Origin: Mycobacterium aquaticum
Lineage (GTDB): Bacteria > Actinomycetota > Actinomycetes > Mycobacteriales > Mycobacteriaceae
Direction of reading: 5' to 3'
DNA: 64,000 bases
Assembly (NCBI RefSeq): GCF_002086485.1
Contig: NZ_MVHF01000008.1
Span: 155,432 to 219,431 of the forward strand
In this document: positions 43,561 to 55,974 of the stretch, one piece after another
Layout of the letters: each line of letters starts with the position of its first letter
Numbering within the stretch: the stretch's first letter is position 1
Notes under the pieces: generated by a model
What the model saw: only the letters and a program-made list of their open reading frames with translations
Database searches by the model: none
What the model was told of the DNA's origin: nothing
Program-made: the position numbers and the translations under genes

Positions 43561-45138
43561 ATGACCACCGAATCGACAGCAACCCCCGCGCAGCAGATCG
43601 CCGCCGGCTACGCCGTCGGGGGACAGGCGTTGGAGCTCGGGACGGTGGTCGTCGACGGGACCGTCGACCCGGGCGCTCAGATCCGCATCCCGCTCGCGAC
43701 GATCAACCGGCACGGGTTGATCGCGGGTGCCACGGGCACCGGCAAGACCAAGACCCTGCAGGTGATCGCCGAGCAGCTGTCGGCGGCCGGGGTGCCGGTC
43801 GTGATGGCCGATGTGAAGGGTGACCTGTCGGGGTTGTCGAAGCCGGGGGAGGCGGGCGACAAGACCGCGCAGCGCGCCAAGGACACCGGTGACGACTGGG
43901 CCCCGACTGCGTTCCCGACGGAGTTTCTGTCGCTGGGCACATCGGGTGTCGGGGTGCCGGTGCGGGCGACGATGACCAGCTTCGGCCCGATCCTGCTGTC
44001 AAAGGTGTTGGGCCTCAACGCAACCCAAGAATCGACGCTCGGCCTGATCTTCCACTGGGCCGATCAGAAGGGGCTGTCGCTGCTGGATCTGAAGGATCTG
44101 CGGGCAGTCATCCAGTACCTCACCAGCGACGACGGCAAGCCCGAGCTCAAGGCGCTCGGCGCGGTGTCGCCTGCCACGGCCGGGGTGATCCTGCGAGCGT
44201 TGGTGAACCTGGAGGCCGAAGGCGGCGACACCTTCTTCGGCGAGCCTGAGCTGGAACCGAAGGACCTGATGCGCGTCGACGCCCAGGGCCGTGGCGTCAT
44301 CACGCTGCTGGAACTGGGCGCGCAGGCGGCGCGTCCGGCACTGTTCTCCACCTTTTTGATGTGGGTGCTGGCCGACCTGTTCACGACGCTGCCGGAGATC
44401 GGTGACGTCGACAAGCCCAAGTTGGTGTTCTTCTTCGACGAGGCGCATCTGCTGTTCGCCGACGCGTCGAAGGCGTTCCTTGATCAGGTCGAGCAGACGG
44501 TCAAGCTGATCCGTTCCAAGGGGGTCGGGGTGTTCTTCTGTACCCAGTTGCCCACCGATGTGCCCAACGATGTGCTGTCTCAGCTGGGTGCGCGCGTGCA
44601 GCATGCGCTGCGGGCCTTCACGCCCGACGATCAGAAGGCGCTGTCCAAGACAGTGCGCACCTATCCCAAGACCGATGTCTACGACCTGGAGAAGGCGCTG
44701 ACGTCGCTGGGTATCGGTGAGGCGATCGTGACGGTGCTCTCCGAGCAGGGCGCGCCGACGCCGGTGGCCTGGACAAGGATGCGGGCGCCGCGCTCGTTGA
44801 TGGGCGCCATCGGCGACGACGCGATCAAGGCGGCCGCGCAGGCCAGCCAGCTGCAGGCGACCTACGGGCAGACCGTGGACCGCGAGTCGGCCTACGAGAT
44901 CCTCAACGCCAAGCTGAACGCCGTCCCTGCGCCGGAGGAGGGCGATGCCGGTGGCTTCGCCGGTGTCGAGGCGTCCGGTGAGGTGGAACCGATGCCCGCG
45001 CCGGCTCAGCGTGCCGAGCCTGGCATCGTCCAGCAGGTGCTGGCGAGCTCGGCGTTCAAGAGCGCGTTGCGTTCGGCGGCCACGGTCGCCGGGCGGGAGA
45101 TCACCCGCAGCATCTTCGGCGTCGGCCGCCGCCGCTGA
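43561..45138 (+). CDS. HerA-like ATPase (DUF853 family), Rv2510c-like
   Basis: The 525-residue product has Walker [11 protein letters not shown], Walker [13 protein letters not shown] and an arginine-finger-like [18 protein letters not shown] region. The DUF853 family is related to HerA/FtsK-type DNA-translocating ATPases, but its role in mycobacteria is not established. The C terminus (about 455-525) is low complexity and ends in the family's IFGVGRRR. It is divergent from orn. Confidence 0.88.
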   Translation: MTTESTATPAQQIAAGYAVGGQALELGTVVVDGTVDPGAQIRIPLATINRHGLIAGATGTGKTKTLQVIAEQLSAAGVPVVMADVKGDLSGLSKPGEAGDKTAQRAKDTGDDWAPTAFPTEFLSLGTSGVGVPVRATMTSFGPILLSKVLGLNATQESTLGLIFHWADQKGLSLLDLKDLRAVIQYLTSDDGKPELKALGAVSPATAGVILRALVNLEAEGGDTFFGEPELEPKDLMRVDAQGRGVITLLELGAQAARPALFSTFLMWVLADLFTTLPEIGDVDKPKLVFFFDEAHLLFADASKAFLDQVEQTVKLIRSKGVGVFFCTQLPTDVPNDVLSQLGARVQHALRAFTPDDQKALSKTVRTYPKTDVYDLEKALTSLGIGEAIVTVLSEQGAPTPVAWTRMRAPRSLMGAIGDDAIKAAAQASQLQATYGQTVDRESAYEILNAKLNAVPAPEEGDAGGFAGVEASGEVEPMPAPAQRAEPGIVQQVLASSAFKSALRSAATVAGREITRSIFGVGRRR

Positions 45139-45142
45139 TGTG

Positions 45143-45205
45143 CGCCGATTTCGACGTAAGGGTCGTGATCTGAGTCGATCAACAACCTTGGCGTCGAAAT
45201 CGGCG
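45143..45205. repeat. Long perfect palindrome between convergent genes
   Basis: Arms CGCCGATTTCGACG (45143-45156) and the exact complement (45192-45205), with further AAGG/CCTT pairing inside a 35-bp centre. The position between the HerA-like gene and cmrA suits a bidirectional terminator. Similar GCCGATTTCGACG palindromes are, as I recall, common between mycobacterial genes. Confidence 0.7.
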
Positions 45206-45216
45206 GCACGCGGAAA

Positions 45217-46023
45217 CTAGTCGCCGCCCAGCTTCTTGTAAACGGCACCGACGATCGGTGTGACGATGGCGCGCGGGGCGTAGCCGCTGGCCACCGACAT
45301 GGCCTTGGACGTGACACCGGGCACGACGCGCATCTTGTTGTGCTCCAAGCCATCCAGTGACAGCTTCGCGGTGTACTCGGTGGAGATCCACAGGAAATCG
45401 GGGATCAGCCGTTCGACCAGTGACTGCTCGGACGGATCGGGCAGCTCGGTGCGCACGGGCCCGGGCGCCAGTACGGTGACGTGCACGCCGGCGCCTTTCA
45501 CCTCGCCGCGGAGCGACTCGCTGAAGGTGTTCGCGAAGGCCTTGGTGGCCGCGTAGGTAGCGTTGTTGGGAATCGGCGAATTGCCTGCCGCCGAACCGGA
45601 AATCAGGATTCCGCCGGCTCCGCGTTTGACCATGCCCGGCAGAACTGCGAGGACGAGGTCGTGCACGCCGAGGACATTGAGTTGAACCTGCGCCTTTTCG
45701 CCTGCGGGGTCGAGGTTGACGACGGGGCCGAACGTCGCCGTGCCCGCGTTGGCGCACAGGATCGAGATCTCGCGGGACGCCAGCTCGTCGCACAGCGTCG
45801 CCCGGGCCGCCGGGTCCGCGAGGTCGACACCGCGTACCTCGACGGTCACGCCATAGCGCTCGGTGAGTCGCTGCGCCAACGTGTTCAGCACGTCCTCGCG
45901 CCGTGCGGTGATGATGAGGTGGTGTCCGCGGGCGGCGAGTTCGGTGGCCAACGCCTCGCCGATGTTCTGCGAGGCGCCGGTGACTACGGCGCGGGCGTCC
46001 GGACTGGGTGCGGGAACTGGCAT
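45217..46023 (-). CDS. cmrA: Mycolate-motif beta-ketoacyl reductase
   Basis: The 268-residue SDR begins MPVPAPSPDARAVVTGASQNIGEALA and has the catalytic YAATK. It matches, from memory, Rv2509, shown to reduce the 3-keto group of newly condensed mycolates so that mature mycolic acids attach to arabinogalactan. I use ATG 46023; another ATG three codons upstream is possible. It is divergent from the MFS gene, as in M. tuberculosis. Confidence 0.92.
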   Translation of the reverse strand: MPVPAPSPDARAVVTGASQNIGEALATELAARGHHLIITARREDVLNTLAQRLTERYGVTVEVRGVDLADPAARATLCDELASREISILCANAGTATFGPVVNLDPAGEKAQVQLNVLGVHDLVLAVLPGMVKRGAGGILISGSAAGNSPIPNNATYAATKAFANTFSESLRGEVKGAGVHVTVLAPGPVRTELPDPSEQSLVERLIPDFLWISTEYTAKLSLDGLEHNKMRVVPGVTSKAMSVASGYAPRAIVTPIVGAVYKKLGGD

Positions 46024-46057
46024 GGGGCTCATCCTAGAAGTAGCCAGGAGCCATAAA

Positions 46058-47362
46058 GTGTCGGTCATGATCAACCCCAGGCGGGCGCGGGTGGTCGCGT
46101 GGGCCTTGTGGGACTGCGGCGCGACGGGCCTCAACGCGATCGTCGTCACCTTCGTTTTCTCGGTGTACCTGACCGGCAGCGTCGGGGCGGGCCTGCCCGG
46201 TGACACGACGCCGGCGAGCTGGTTGGGCCGGGCCATGACTGTCGCGGGTCTGGTGGTGGCGCTGTTGGCGCCTGCCACCGGAATCTGGGTCGACGCGCCC
46301 CAGCGCAGGCGCCGGGTGCTGGCGGTGATGACCGGCGCGGCGGTGGTCTTGACCTCGGCGATGAGCCTGATCCGCGACGACAACCGCTACCTCTTACCGG
46401 GCTTGGTGTTGTTGGCGTGTACGGCGGCCTGCAACGAGCTCGCCACCGTGCCCTACAACGCCATGCTGCGGCAACTGTCCACACCGGAGACCTCGGGGCG
46501 GATCTCGGGATTGGGCCTGGCGCTGGGGTACGGCGGCAGCGTCGTGCTCTTGCTGCTGGCCTATGCCGGGTTCATCGCCGGTAACGGCGACACCCGTGGG
46601 TTGCTCGACATCCCGGCCCAGGACGGTCAGAACGTCCGGGCGGTGATGCTGCTCACCGCGGCGTGGTTCGTGCTGTTCGCGCTGCCGATATTCGTGGTGG
46701 TGCCGAGGGTGACCGACGCGCCACCGGTCGAACGCGTGGGCCTCTTCGGTGCCTATCGCAAGCTGTGGGACGAGATCCGCAGTGAGTGGCGTCGCGATCA
46801 CAACGTCGTCTACTACCTGCTGGCGAGCGCGGTGTTCCGCGACGGGCTGGCCGGCGTGTTCGCGTTCGGCGCTGTGCTCGGCGTCAACGCCTACGGCGTG
46901 TCCGAAGCCGACGTGCTCCTGTTCGGCATGAGTGCGTGTGTGATCGCGGCGTTCGGGTCCGTCGTCGGCGGCATGCTCGACGACCGGGTCGGTTCCAAGC
47001 CGGTCATCGTCGGTTCGTTGGCGTGCCTGATCGCGGTGGGTCTGACCCTGCTGTCCCTGTCCGGTCCGGTGGCCTTCTGGGTGTGCGGCCTGCTGCTGTG
47101 CCTGTTCATCGGTCCGACTCTGTCGTCTGCGCGCACGATGATGTTGCGGATCTCCGCCGAGGGCAAGGAAGGCGTGGCGTTCGGCCTCTACACGACGACC
47201 GGGCGTGCCGTGTCGTTCCTGGCGCCGTGGCTGTTCTTCACGTTCATCGACGCGTTCGGCGCGGACCGGGCCGGCATGGGCGGGCTGTGCCTGGTGCTGG
47301 CGATCGGCCTGGCGGCCATGCTGGCCGTGCGCACGCCGCAGCACGTGCACGACCCGGTGTGA
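46058..47362 (+). CDS. MFS transporter (UMF1-like), Rv2508c-like
   Basis: I choose GTG 46058 (7 bp after AGGAG) over ATG 46067. The 434-residue product has 12 predicted membrane segments and begins VAWALWDCGATGLNAIVVTFVFSVYL, typical of the Atg22/UMF1 branch. A regulatory or export role next to cmrA has not been shown. No substrate can be inferred. Confidence 0.87.
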   Translation: MSVMINPRRARVVAWALWDCGATGLNAIVVTFVFSVYLTGSVGAGLPGDTTPASWLGRAMTVAGLVVALLAPATGIWVDAPQRRRRVLAVMTGAAVVLTSAMSLIRDDNRYLLPGLVLLACTAACNELATVPYNAMLRQLSTPETSGRISGLGLALGYGGSVVLLLLAYAGFIAGNGDTRGLLDIPAQDGQNVRAVMLLTAAWFVLFALPIFVVVPRVTDAPPVERVGLFGAYRKLWDEIRSEWRRDHNVVYYLLASAVFRDGLAGVFAFGAVLGVNAYGVSEADVLLFGMSACVIAAFGSVVGGMLDDRVGSKPVIVGSLACLIAVGLTLLSLSGPVAFWVCGLLLCLFIGPTLSSARTMMLRISAEGKEGVAFGLYTTTGRAVSFLAPWLFFTFIDAFGADRAGMGGLCLVLAIGLAAMLAVRTPQHVHDPV

Positions 47363-47371
47363 GCGCGCAGG

Positions 47372-48148
47372 TCAGGGCGCCGCGCCGGCACACACCGTCA
47401 GGCCGGTCCCGGTGCGCTGCACGGTCTGCACCCCGTTGACGGTCACCGAGCAGCTGATCTGCGGGCCGAAGTTGATGATCGTGATGCTCGCGCTCTGGGA
47501 GGCCGGCTGCGGCAGCTCGACCTGCTTGCTCCACGGCAGCATCACGTTGAATTCCGTCTGCAGCATGTTGCCGGTGTCGATGTAGGTGATGTTGATCGCC
47601 CGGCCCTCTCCGGTGACCGAGTAGGTCACGGTGTCGGTGGCGCCCGGCGCCGACGATGTCGTGGGCGAGGTCGGCGTGGTGATCGGTGGTGCCACGGTCG
47701 GACTCGGAGTGCGCGACGTCGTGGTCGGTGTGCTGCGGGTGGTGGTCGCGCTGGGCTGCGGGCTCACCGGTGGGGCGACGACGGTTTCCTGCTGCGAGCT
47801 GTTGATGATGACCAGGGCGATCACCAGGCCGACGACGAGCAGCACCGCCACTGCCGCGAGGATCCACAGCCACATCCGCGGCCCGTCGTCGTCAGGCTCC
47901 GGCTCAGGCGGCTGACCCGGCGGCGGGTAGCCCGTGCCGTACTGGCCGGTTGCATTGGGGCCGTACCCATAGGAAGGGTAGGGGGGCAGCTGCTGGGTCG
48001 GATTCGACATCGAGTTCGGCACGGCAGGGTAACCGGGTGGCTGGTACGGAGGCTGGTCGGCGTAGGCCGGCTCCGGATAGTCCACCGGGTATCCGCTGCC
48101 GAGCGGTTGGGTCGGATCAGAACCCTCGCGGCGTGGTGAATCGGTCAT
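47372..48148 (-). CDS. Pro-rich membrane-anchored protein with MmpS-like domain, Rv2507-like
   Basis: The 258-residue product has a Pro/Tyr-rich cytoplasmic N terminus (about 1-85), one membrane helix (WILAAVAVLLVVGLVIALVI), a Thr/Ser/Pro-rich linker and a C-terminal beta domain (VTYSVTGEGRAINITYIDTG to the final Cys pair). The domain resembles MmpS periplasmic domains by pattern. ATG 48148 follows GAGG at short spacing; GTG 48154 is an alternative. It converges with the MFS gene. Confidence 0.82.
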   Translation of the reverse strand: MTDSPRREGSDPTQPLGSGYPVDYPEPAYADQPPYQPPGYPAVPNSMSNPTQQLPPYPSYGYGPNATGQYGTGYPPPGQPPEPEPDDDGPRMWLWILAAVAVLLVVGLVIALVIINSSQQETVVAPPVSPQPSATTTRSTPTTTSRTPSPTVAPPITTPTSPTTSSAPGATDTVTYSVTGEGRAINITYIDTGNMLQTEFNVMLPWSKQVELPQPASQSASITIINFGPQISCSVTVNGVQTVQRTGTGLTVCAGAAP

Positions 48149-48226
48149 GCCCACCTCATGGCAGCAGGGTACCTGTGCGGGCGCTCAGTGTGCTCGCACA
48201 GACATTGGCGGAGAGGAGTACGGGGA

Positions 48227-50083
48227 GTGGAGCGGCACGTTCGGGTGAACTACGGCGCGTCGTTGTCGCCGGATGCGACGGCGTTCGCGCACCTGGTCGA
48301 CGACGGTGGCTATCCGCGCGCTGTGCAGAGGTTCCTGCGGGGCTGGCGGGCCAGCTCGTCTCGTGACGTGGAACTGCCCGTCGTGGGTCCGGTGACGCGG
48401 GTCATCCACTCGGCCGACGGGCACTGGCTGGCCTGTGAGGTCGCGCCCGAGGGCGGCACCCGTAGCCAGATCTGGGTGGTGACAACCGATCCTGACGACC
48501 GCGACGCCCGCCGCGTCGACATCTGGCCGCCTGACGCGCCCGAGGGCACCGCCGAACTGATCGGTTGGGACGGCACTGCGGTGGCGGCGATCCTCACCGG
48601 TGACGACGGCGTCGGCAGCTCGTGCCTGATCGACCCGGCCACCGGTGACACCACCGTGCTGGACCGGCGGTCCGGGGGCCGGCTCGTCGACTCCTGGGCA
48701 GGCGCGTCGCTGGTGCGGGTCGGTCCGCGCGGCTACCGCGAGCTGATCATGCTGTGGGGGCAGCGGGAGATCGCGCTGCTGCCGTTCGACCCCGGGTCCA
48801 CCACCGACGCAGGCGTGGTTCTCGACGACCATCAGCCGCGCCGGATGCGCAGCGGTCTGGAGGGCGAGACCGCGCTGATCGAACCGGCCAAGAACTACCC
48901 GCTGGGCAGCTCGGAAGGCTATGTCCGGGCGCTCATCCGCAGTGAGAACGGCGCGTCCCACGCCCGGCTCATGGAGGTCACGGTGACCGCCGAAGGCGTG
49001 TCGTATCACGTCGTCGCCGAACGGCCCGGCTATGAGCTCGACGAGTTCGTGGTCAGCGACGACCTGTCGACGGTGGCCATGTTGTGGAACATCGACGGGT
49101 GCAGCGAACTGCAGATCCTGGAATACGCCGACGAGACCCTGGCCGAGCCGATCCCGCTGCCAGGCATGGTGGCCAGCGAATTGAGCATCAGCGCAGGCGG
49201 TTCCATGGTCGCGATGACCGTCCAGGGGCCGTCCCTGCCGCCGACCGTGGAACTGGTCGACCCGCGGACGAGGGAATGGGAACGTATCGACCGCGAGCCC
49301 AGCCTCGGACCGCTCACCGGCACACCGACTTTGGAGCGGATCACCGCGCACGACGGACTGGAACTCAACGCCTGGCTGTACCGGCCCGACCGGGAGCCGA
49401 TCGGCGCGATGATCTTCCTGCACGGCGGCCCGGAAGGACAGGCACGGCCCGACTACAACGAGTTCTATCCACGGCTACTGGAGGCCGGGATTGCGGTGCT
49501 GACGCCGAATGTGCGCGGATCAGGAGGGTTTGGCAGGGCATTCATGCATGCCGACGACAGGGAACTGCGGTTCGCCGCCATCGACGATGTGGCCGACTGT
49601 GTGAAGTATCTGGTCGAGCGCGGACATGCCCGGCCCGATCGCATCGCGTGCAGCGGCTGGTCCTACGGCGGGTATCTCACGCTGGCGGCCTTGACCTTTC
49701 ATCCCGAACTGTTCGCCGCGGGCATCAGCATCTGCGGGATGAGTGATCTGAATACCTTCTACCGCAACACCGAACCGTGGATCGCCGCTGCCGCACATCC
49801 CAAGTACGGGCATCCGGTTGCCGATCGCGAACTGTTGGAGCAGCTGTCGCCGTTGGCGCGGGCACACGCGCTGACGGCCCCGCTGCTGTTGGTGCACGGC
49901 GCCCACGACACCAACGTGCCCGTGGGGGAGTCCCTGCAGATGTACGACGCGCTGCGTGAGCTGGGCCGGACGGCGGAACTGCTGATGTTCGACGACGACG
50001 GCCACGAGATCGTCAAACGGGAGAACCGGGCGGTGCTGGGCGCGGCGATGACGAAATGGCTGCTCGCGGCGTTCGCCGACTAA
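48227..50083 (+). CDS. S9-family serine peptidase (prolyl oligopeptidase fold)
   Basis: I start at GTG 48227, with GAGAGGAG upstream, although the frame opens earlier. The 618-residue product has a beta-propeller-like N-terminal half (to about 365) and a C-terminal alpha/beta hydrolase with CSGWSYGGY (Ser479), Asp in HGAHDTNVP and His in DDDGHEIVK. It probably cleaves small peptides in the cytoplasm; no signal peptide is seen. The stop overlaps the convergent TetR gene by 4 bp. Confidence 0.88.
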   Translation: MERHVRVNYGASLSPDATAFAHLVDDGGYPRAVQRFLRGWRASSSRDVELPVVGPVTRVIHSADGHWLACEVAPEGGTRSQIWVVTTDPDDRDARRVDIWPPDAPEGTAELIGWDGTAVAAILTGDDGVGSSCLIDPATGDTTVLDRRSGGRLVDSWAGASLVRVGPRGYRELIMLWGQREIALLPFDPGSTTDAGVVLDDHQPRRMRSGLEGETALIEPAKNYPLGSSEGYVRALIRSENGASHARLMEVTVTAEGVSYHVVAERPGYELDEFVVSDDLSTVAMLWNIDGCSELQILEYADETLAEPIPLPGMVASELSISAGGSMVAMTVQGPSLPPTVELVDPRTREWERIDREPSLGPLTGTPTLERITAHDGLELNAWLYRPDREPIGAMIFLHGGPEGQARPDYNEFYPRLLEAGIAVLTPNVRGSGGFGRAFMHADDRELRFAAIDDVADCVKYLVERGHARPDRIACSGWSYGGYLTLAALTFHPELFAAGISICGMSDLNTFYRNTEPWIAAAAHPKYGHPVADRELLEQLSPLARAHALTAPLLLVHGAHDTNVPVGESLQMYDALRELGRTAELLMFDDDGHEIVKRENRAVLGAAMTKWLLAAFAD

Positions 50084-50676
50084 CGGGTGGCGTGCAGCGC
50101 CGCCAACGTCATCCGGCGCAGCACCTCACGTGAACGAGCCTTGGAGCCAGCGGGTTTCACGCTGTACGGGGTGGAGTTGAGCAAGCCGAACGCGGCGTGC
50201 GCCATCACGCGGGCGTCGTCTTCGGCCAACTGCGGGTCGAGCCGGGTCAGCACCGACACCCAGATCTCGACGTATTGGCGCTGCGAGCGGCGGACCTGAC
50301 GCGCTGCGGTGTCGGGGAGATGGGCCAGGTCGCGGTCCTGGATGCGGATCAGGTCGGGTTCGTCGAAAACGAAGTCCAGGTGGAAGTCGACGAGGTCGTC
50401 GAGCGCCGTGCGGGCGTCGTCGTCTTTGGCGATGACGTCGCGCGCACCGGCGAGCAGTCGCGTGCTGATGCCGACCAGCAGCTCCACCAGCATCGCTTCC
50501 TTGTTGGGGAAGTGCCGGTAGATCGCAGGCCCGCTGACACCGACGGCTGCGCCGATGTCCTCGAGTCGGACCGCGAGGTAGCCACGTTCGGCCACCAGGC
50601 GTTCCGCAGCTGCGATCAGTTGGCTGCGGCGATCGGATTTGGCCTGACTGCGTCGGGTGACGGCACTGTTCGTCAT
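50080..50676 (-). CDS. bkaR: TetR-family repressor, BkaR-like (Rv2506)
   Basis: The 198-residue product starts at ATG 50676. The helix-turn-helix is at about 15-60 (LEDIGAAVGVSGPAIYRHFPNKEAML). It is divergent from accD1, with two operator-like 16-bp palindromes between. In M. tuberculosis the equivalent Rv2506 controls the leucine/branched-chain cluster; the symbol is by synteny and memory. It probably senses a branched-chain acyl-CoA. Confidence 0.85.
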   Translation of the reverse strand: MTNSAVTRRSQAKSDRRSQLIAAAERLVAERGYLAVRLEDIGAAVGVSGPAIYRHFPNKEAMLVELLVGISTRLLAGARDVIAKDDDARTALDDLVDFHLDFVFDEPDLIRIQDRDLAHLPDTAARQVRRSQRQYVEIWVSVLTRLDPQLAEDDARVMAHAAFGLLNSTPYSVKPAGSKARSREVLRRMTLAALHATR

Positions 50677-50700
50677 GACGCCTCCGGGGTAGACAACTCG

Positions 50701-52298
<1,598 letters not shown>

Positions 52299-52305
52299 GG
52301 CAGAG

Positions 52306-54297
52306 ATGACGACTTTCGACACAGTGCTGGTCGCCAACCGCGGCGAGATCGCGGTGCGGGTCATCCGCACCCTGCGCGAGATGGGAATCCGCTCGGTCGC
52401 CGTGTTCAGCGAGGCCGACGCCGGCGCGCGGCATGTCCTCGAAGCCGATGTCGCGGTGTGCATCGGCCCGGCAGCGGCACGGCAGAGCTACCTCAACATC
52501 GCGGCTGTTGTCGACGCCGCCCGTCGTACCGGAGCGCAAGCCGTGCACCCGGGGTACGGATTCCTTTCGGAGAACGCCGAATTCGCCGCTGCCCTGCAGG
52601 CAGCAGGCATCGTGTTCATCGGCCCGCCAGCCACAGCGATCGCGACCATGGGCGACAAGATCGCCGCCAAGGCCGCAGTATCGGCATTCGGAGTCCCTGT
52701 CGTACCTGGCATTTCGCGCCCGGGCCTCACCGACGACGACCTGATCGCCGGTGCCCCCGAGGTCGGCTTCCCGGTGCTGGTGAAGCCGTCCGCCGGTGGT
52801 GGTGGCAAGGGCATGCGGGTGGTGCACGAGGCGGCTGAACTGCCGGGTGCGCTGGCCTCCGCCCGCCGCGAGGCGGCCGCCGCCTTCGGCGACGACACGC
52901 TGTTCCTGGAGCGATTCGTGTTGCGGCCCCGGCACATCGAGGTGCAGGTCCTCGCCGACGGCCACGGCAACGTGATCCACCTCGGCGAGCGTGAATGCAG
53001 CCTGCAACGCCGCCACCAGAAGGTCATCGAGGAGGCGCCGTCCCCGCTGTTGGATCCCGCCACCCGGGCCCGGATCGGCGCGGCCGCATGCGATACCGCG
53101 CGCAGCGTCGATTACACCGGTGCGGGCACCGTGGAATTCATCGTCTCGGCCGACAAGCCGGACGAGTTCTTCTTCATGGAGATGAACACCCGGTTGCAGG
53201 TCGAGCACCCGGTCACCGAGATGGTCACCGGTATCGACCTGGTGGAGCAGCAGATACGGATCGCTGCCGGAGAGAAGCTGGCGCTGAGCCAGGACGACAT
53301 CGTGATGACCGGGCACGCTGTCGAAGCCCGCGTGTACGCCGAAGATCCAGCCAACGGTTTCCTGCCGACCGGCGGACCGGTGCTCGGGCTGAGCGAACCC
53401 ACCGGCGCCGGTGTCCGCGTGGACTCGGGTTTGGCGGCCGGAACCGTGGTTGGCAGTGACTACGACCCGATGCTCGCCAAGGTCATCGCCTACGGCGACG
53501 ACCGAGCCGATGCGCTGCACACGCTGGACCGGGCGCTGGCCGACACCGCGGTGCTTGGCGTCACCACCAACACCGAGTTCCTGCGCTACCTGCTGGCCGA
53601 TCCCGATGTCGCTGCCGGCCGGCTCGACACAGGCCTACTGGACCGCCGCGCACCCGATTTCACACCGGCCGCCGTCGGAGACGAACAGATGATCGCGGCC
53701 GCGGCGTACCTGTGGCTGCGGCACTGGTCGGAAGCGGGGGACAGCCTCTGGCAGGCGCCGTCCGGCTGGCGGGGCGGCGGACGGGCGCCCGCGGCGTTCC
53801 GGCTGCAGACCAGCGGCCGCACCGATCACGTGTATCTCACCGGAACCCCGGACCGGGCCACGGCGACCGTCGAGAACGGTGGAAACCACACCGCCAGTGC
53901 CGCTTTCGCCGACGGACTGCTGGCCGTCACGCTGGACGGTCTGCGCACCGAGTACCTGGTCGCTGCCACCGACGGCCGGCTCTGGCTGACCGGTGGCGGG
54001 CGCGTCTGGACGGTCGAAGAGGTACGCGAGGCGCCGGTGCGTCCCGATGACGAGCACAGCGGGGACGCCGAACTCACCAGCCCGATGCCGGGTTCGGTTG
54101 TCGCCGTTGGGGTGAACCACGACGATGCGGTCGCTGCCGGCGCCATGGTGGTCACCGTCGAGGCCATGAAGATGGAACATGCGTTGACCGCCCCGGTCGA
54201 CGGCACCGTCGAACTACTCGTCGCCGTGGGCGACCAGGTCAAAGTGGGTCAGCCGCTGGCCCGAATCACCGCTGCAATCGAGGAGACCCAATCATGA
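52306..54297 (+). CDS. accA1: Acyl-CoA carboxylase alpha subunit (biotin carboxylase and carrier)
   Basis: The 663-residue product starts at ATG 52306. It has a biotin carboxylase domain ([48 protein letters not shown]), a linker domain and the biotin carrier domain with VEAMKME (Lys622 biotinylated). It supplies carboxybiotin to AccD1. It overlaps fadE19 by 4 bp (ATGA). Confidence 0.96.
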   Translation: MTTFDTVLVANRGEIAVRVIRTLREMGIRSVAVFSEADAGARHVLEADVAVCIGPAAARQSYLNIAAVVDAARRTGAQAVHPGYGFLSENAEFAAALQAAGIVFIGPPATAIATMGDKIAAKAAVSAFGVPVVPGISRPGLTDDDLIAGAPEVGFPVLVKPSAGGGGKGMRVVHEAAELPGALASARREAAAAFGDDTLFLERFVLRPRHIEVQVLADGHGNVIHLGERECSLQRRHQKVIEEAPSPLLDPATRARIGAAACDTARSVDYTGAGTVEFIVSADKPDEFFFMEMNTRLQVEHPVTEMVTGIDLVEQQIRIAAGEKLALSQDDIVMTGHAVEARVYAEDPANGFLPTGGPVLGLSEPTGAGVRVDSGLAAGTVVGSDYDPMLAKVIAYGDDRADALHTLDRALADTAVLGVTTNTEFLRYLLADPDVAAGRLDTGLLDRRAPDFTPAAVGDEQMIAAAAYLWLRHWSEAGDSLWQAPSGWRGGGRAPAAFRLQTSGRTDHVYLTGTPDRATATVENGGNHTASAAFADGLLAVTLDGLRTEYLVAATDGRLWLTGGGRVWTVEEVREAPVRPDDEHSGDAELTSPMPGSVVAVGVNHDDAVAAGAMVVTVEAMKMEHALTAPVDGTVELLVAVGDQVKVGQPLARITAAIEETQS

Positions 54298-55457
54298 CTG
54301 ACTTCTTGTCCACCGGAACCCTGCCCGATCACTACGAGCAGCTGGCCAAGACGGTCCGCGACTTCGCCCAGAGCGTGGTCGCCCCGGTCAGTGCCAAGCA
54401 CGACGCGGAACACTCGTTCCCCTACGAGGTCATCGACGGCATGGCCGACATGGGCCTGTTCGGCCTGCCGTTCCCCGAGGAGTACGGCGGCATGGGCGGC
54501 GACTACTTCGCACTGTGCCTCGCGCTGGAGGAACTCGGCAAAGTCGATCAGAGCGTGGCCATCACGCTTGAGGCCGGCGTGTCCCTGGGTGCGATGCCGG
54601 TGTACCGCTTCGGAAACGACACGCAGAAGCAGGAGTGGCTGCCTCTGCTCGCCAGCGGCAAGGCGCTGGGCGCGTTCGGTCTGACCGAGGCCGGCGGCGG
54701 CAGCGACGCGGGAGCCACCAAGACCACCGCGAAGCTCGACGGCGACAGCTGGGTAATCAATGGCTCCAAGCAGTTCATCACCAACTCCGGCACCGACATC
54801 ACCAAACTCGTCACGGTCACCGCGGTCACCGGCGAGAAGCCCGGTGGCAAGAAGGAGATCTCGTCGATCCTGGTGCCGGTCCCCACACCGGGCTTCACCG
54901 CCGAACCGGCCTACAACAAGGTCGGCTGGAACGCCTCGGACACCCACCCGCTGAGCTTCGACGACGTCCGGGTGCCCGCCGAGAACCTGCTCGGCGAGCG
55001 CGGGCGGGGCTACGCCAACTTCCTGCGCATCCTCGACGAGGGCCGCATCGCGATCGCCGCGCTGTCGGTCGGTGTCGCACAGGGTTGCGTCGACGAATGC
55101 GTCAAGTACGCCAAGGAGCGTCAGGCCTTCGGCGCGGCCATCGGCACCTACCAGGCCATCGCCTTCAAGATCGCGCGCATGGAGGCCCGCGCGCACACCG
55201 CCCGGGCCGCCTACTACGACGCCGCCGCGCTGATGCTCGCGGGCAAGCCGTTCAAGAAGGCCGCTGCCGTGGCCAAGCTGGTCGCCAGCGAGGCCGCGAT
55301 GGACAACGCGCGTGATGCCACGCAGGTGTTCGGCGGCTACGGCTTCATGAACGAATATCCGGTGGCGCGGCACTACCGCGACAGCAAGATCCTCGAAATC
55401 GGTGAGGGCACAACCGAAGTGCAGCTGATGCTGATCGCGCGGGAGGCCGGTCTGTGA
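54294..55457 (+). CDS. fadE19: Acyl-CoA dehydrogenase (isovaleryl-CoA type)
   Basis: The 387-residue FAD enzyme has [11 protein letters not shown], the FAD-contact QVFGGYGF and the C-terminal [12 protein letters not shown] motif. In this operon it should oxidise isovaleryl-CoA or another branched acyl-CoA, upstream of the AccA1D1 step. The ATG overlaps the accA1 stop and GAGGAG precedes it. The next gene overlaps by 4 bp. Confidence 0.95.
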   Translation: MTDFLSTGTLPDHYEQLAKTVRDFAQSVVAPVSAKHDAEHSFPYEVIDGMADMGLFGLPFPEEYGGMGGDYFALCLALEELGKVDQSVAITLEAGVSLGAMPVYRFGNDTQKQEWLPLLASGKALGAFGLTEAGGGSDAGATKTTAKLDGDSWVINGSKQFITNSGTDITKLVTVTAVTGEKPGGKKEISSILVPVPTPGFTAEPAYNKVGWNASDTHPLSFDDVRVPAENLLGERGRGYANFLRILDEGRIAIAALSVGVAQGCVDECVKYAKERQAFGAAIGTYQAIAFKIARMEARAHTARAAYYDAAALMLAGKPFKKAAAVAKLVASEAAMDNARDATQVFGGYGFMNEYPVARHYRDSKILEIGEGTTEVQLMLIAREAGL

Positions 55458-55945
55458 GTGATGAAAAGCGAGTCATCGAACAGCGCGGACTCTGGTTCGA
55501 AGAGTTCGAGATCGGGGTGCGCTACCTGCATCGGCCGGGGCGCACCATCACTGAAGCCGACAACGTTCTGTTCACCACGCTGACCATGAACACCCAGGCC
55601 CTGCACCTGGATGCGGCCTTCTCGGATGCGTTGCCGCCGTTCAACGCCCGGCTGGTCAACTCGATGTTCACGCTGTCGACGCTCGTCGGCCTGTCGGTCG
55701 CTCAGCTGACTCAAGGCACCATCGTCGGCAACCTCGGATTCTCCGAAATCGCCTTCCCCAAGCCGCTTTTCCACGGCGACACGCTGTATGCCGAAACCGA
55801 GATCACCGAGAAACGCGTGTCCAAGAGCCGGCCCGGGGAGGGCATCGTCACGTTCGCGCACACCGGGCGCAACCAGCATGGTGACGTCGTCGCGACCGCA
55901 TCGCGCAAGACGATGGTGCGCATGCGGCCGGAAGGTGAGGCCTGA
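55454..55945 (+). CDS. MaoC-like hydratase/dehydratase, Rv2499c-like
   Basis: The 163-residue hot-dog-fold product starts at GTG 55454, overlapping fadE19. The R-hydratase-type motif region (TEADNVLFTTLTMNTQALHLDAAFSD) shows Asn/His in place of the classical Asp-His pair arrangement (NTQALHLD), so catalysis should be checked. It likely hydrates 3-methylglutaconyl-CoA or a related enoyl-CoA in leucine breakdown; this is from operon context. Confidence 0.82.
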   Translation: MSDEKRVIEQRGLWFEEFEIGVRYLHRPGRTITEADNVLFTTLTMNTQALHLDAAFSDALPPFNARLVNSMFTLSTLVGLSVAQLTQGTIVGNLGFSEIAFPKPLFHGDTLYAETEITEKRVSKSRPGEGIVTFAHTGRNQHGDVVATASRKTMVRMRPEGEA

Positions 55946-55974
55946 TGGCAGCGCGGACGCGAGGAGCAAAATGA
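55945..55974 (+). CDS. Nine-codon bridging ORF between maoC-like gene and citE
   Basis: ATG 55945 shares a base with the maoC-like stop (TGATG). The ORF encodes MAARTRGAK and its TGA overlaps the citE ATG (ATGA). It contains the citE ribosome-binding site GAGGAG. The end RTRGAK is repeated in the bridging ORF at 58125. It may only move ribosomes from one gene to the next. Confidence 0.45.
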   Translation: MAARTRGAK

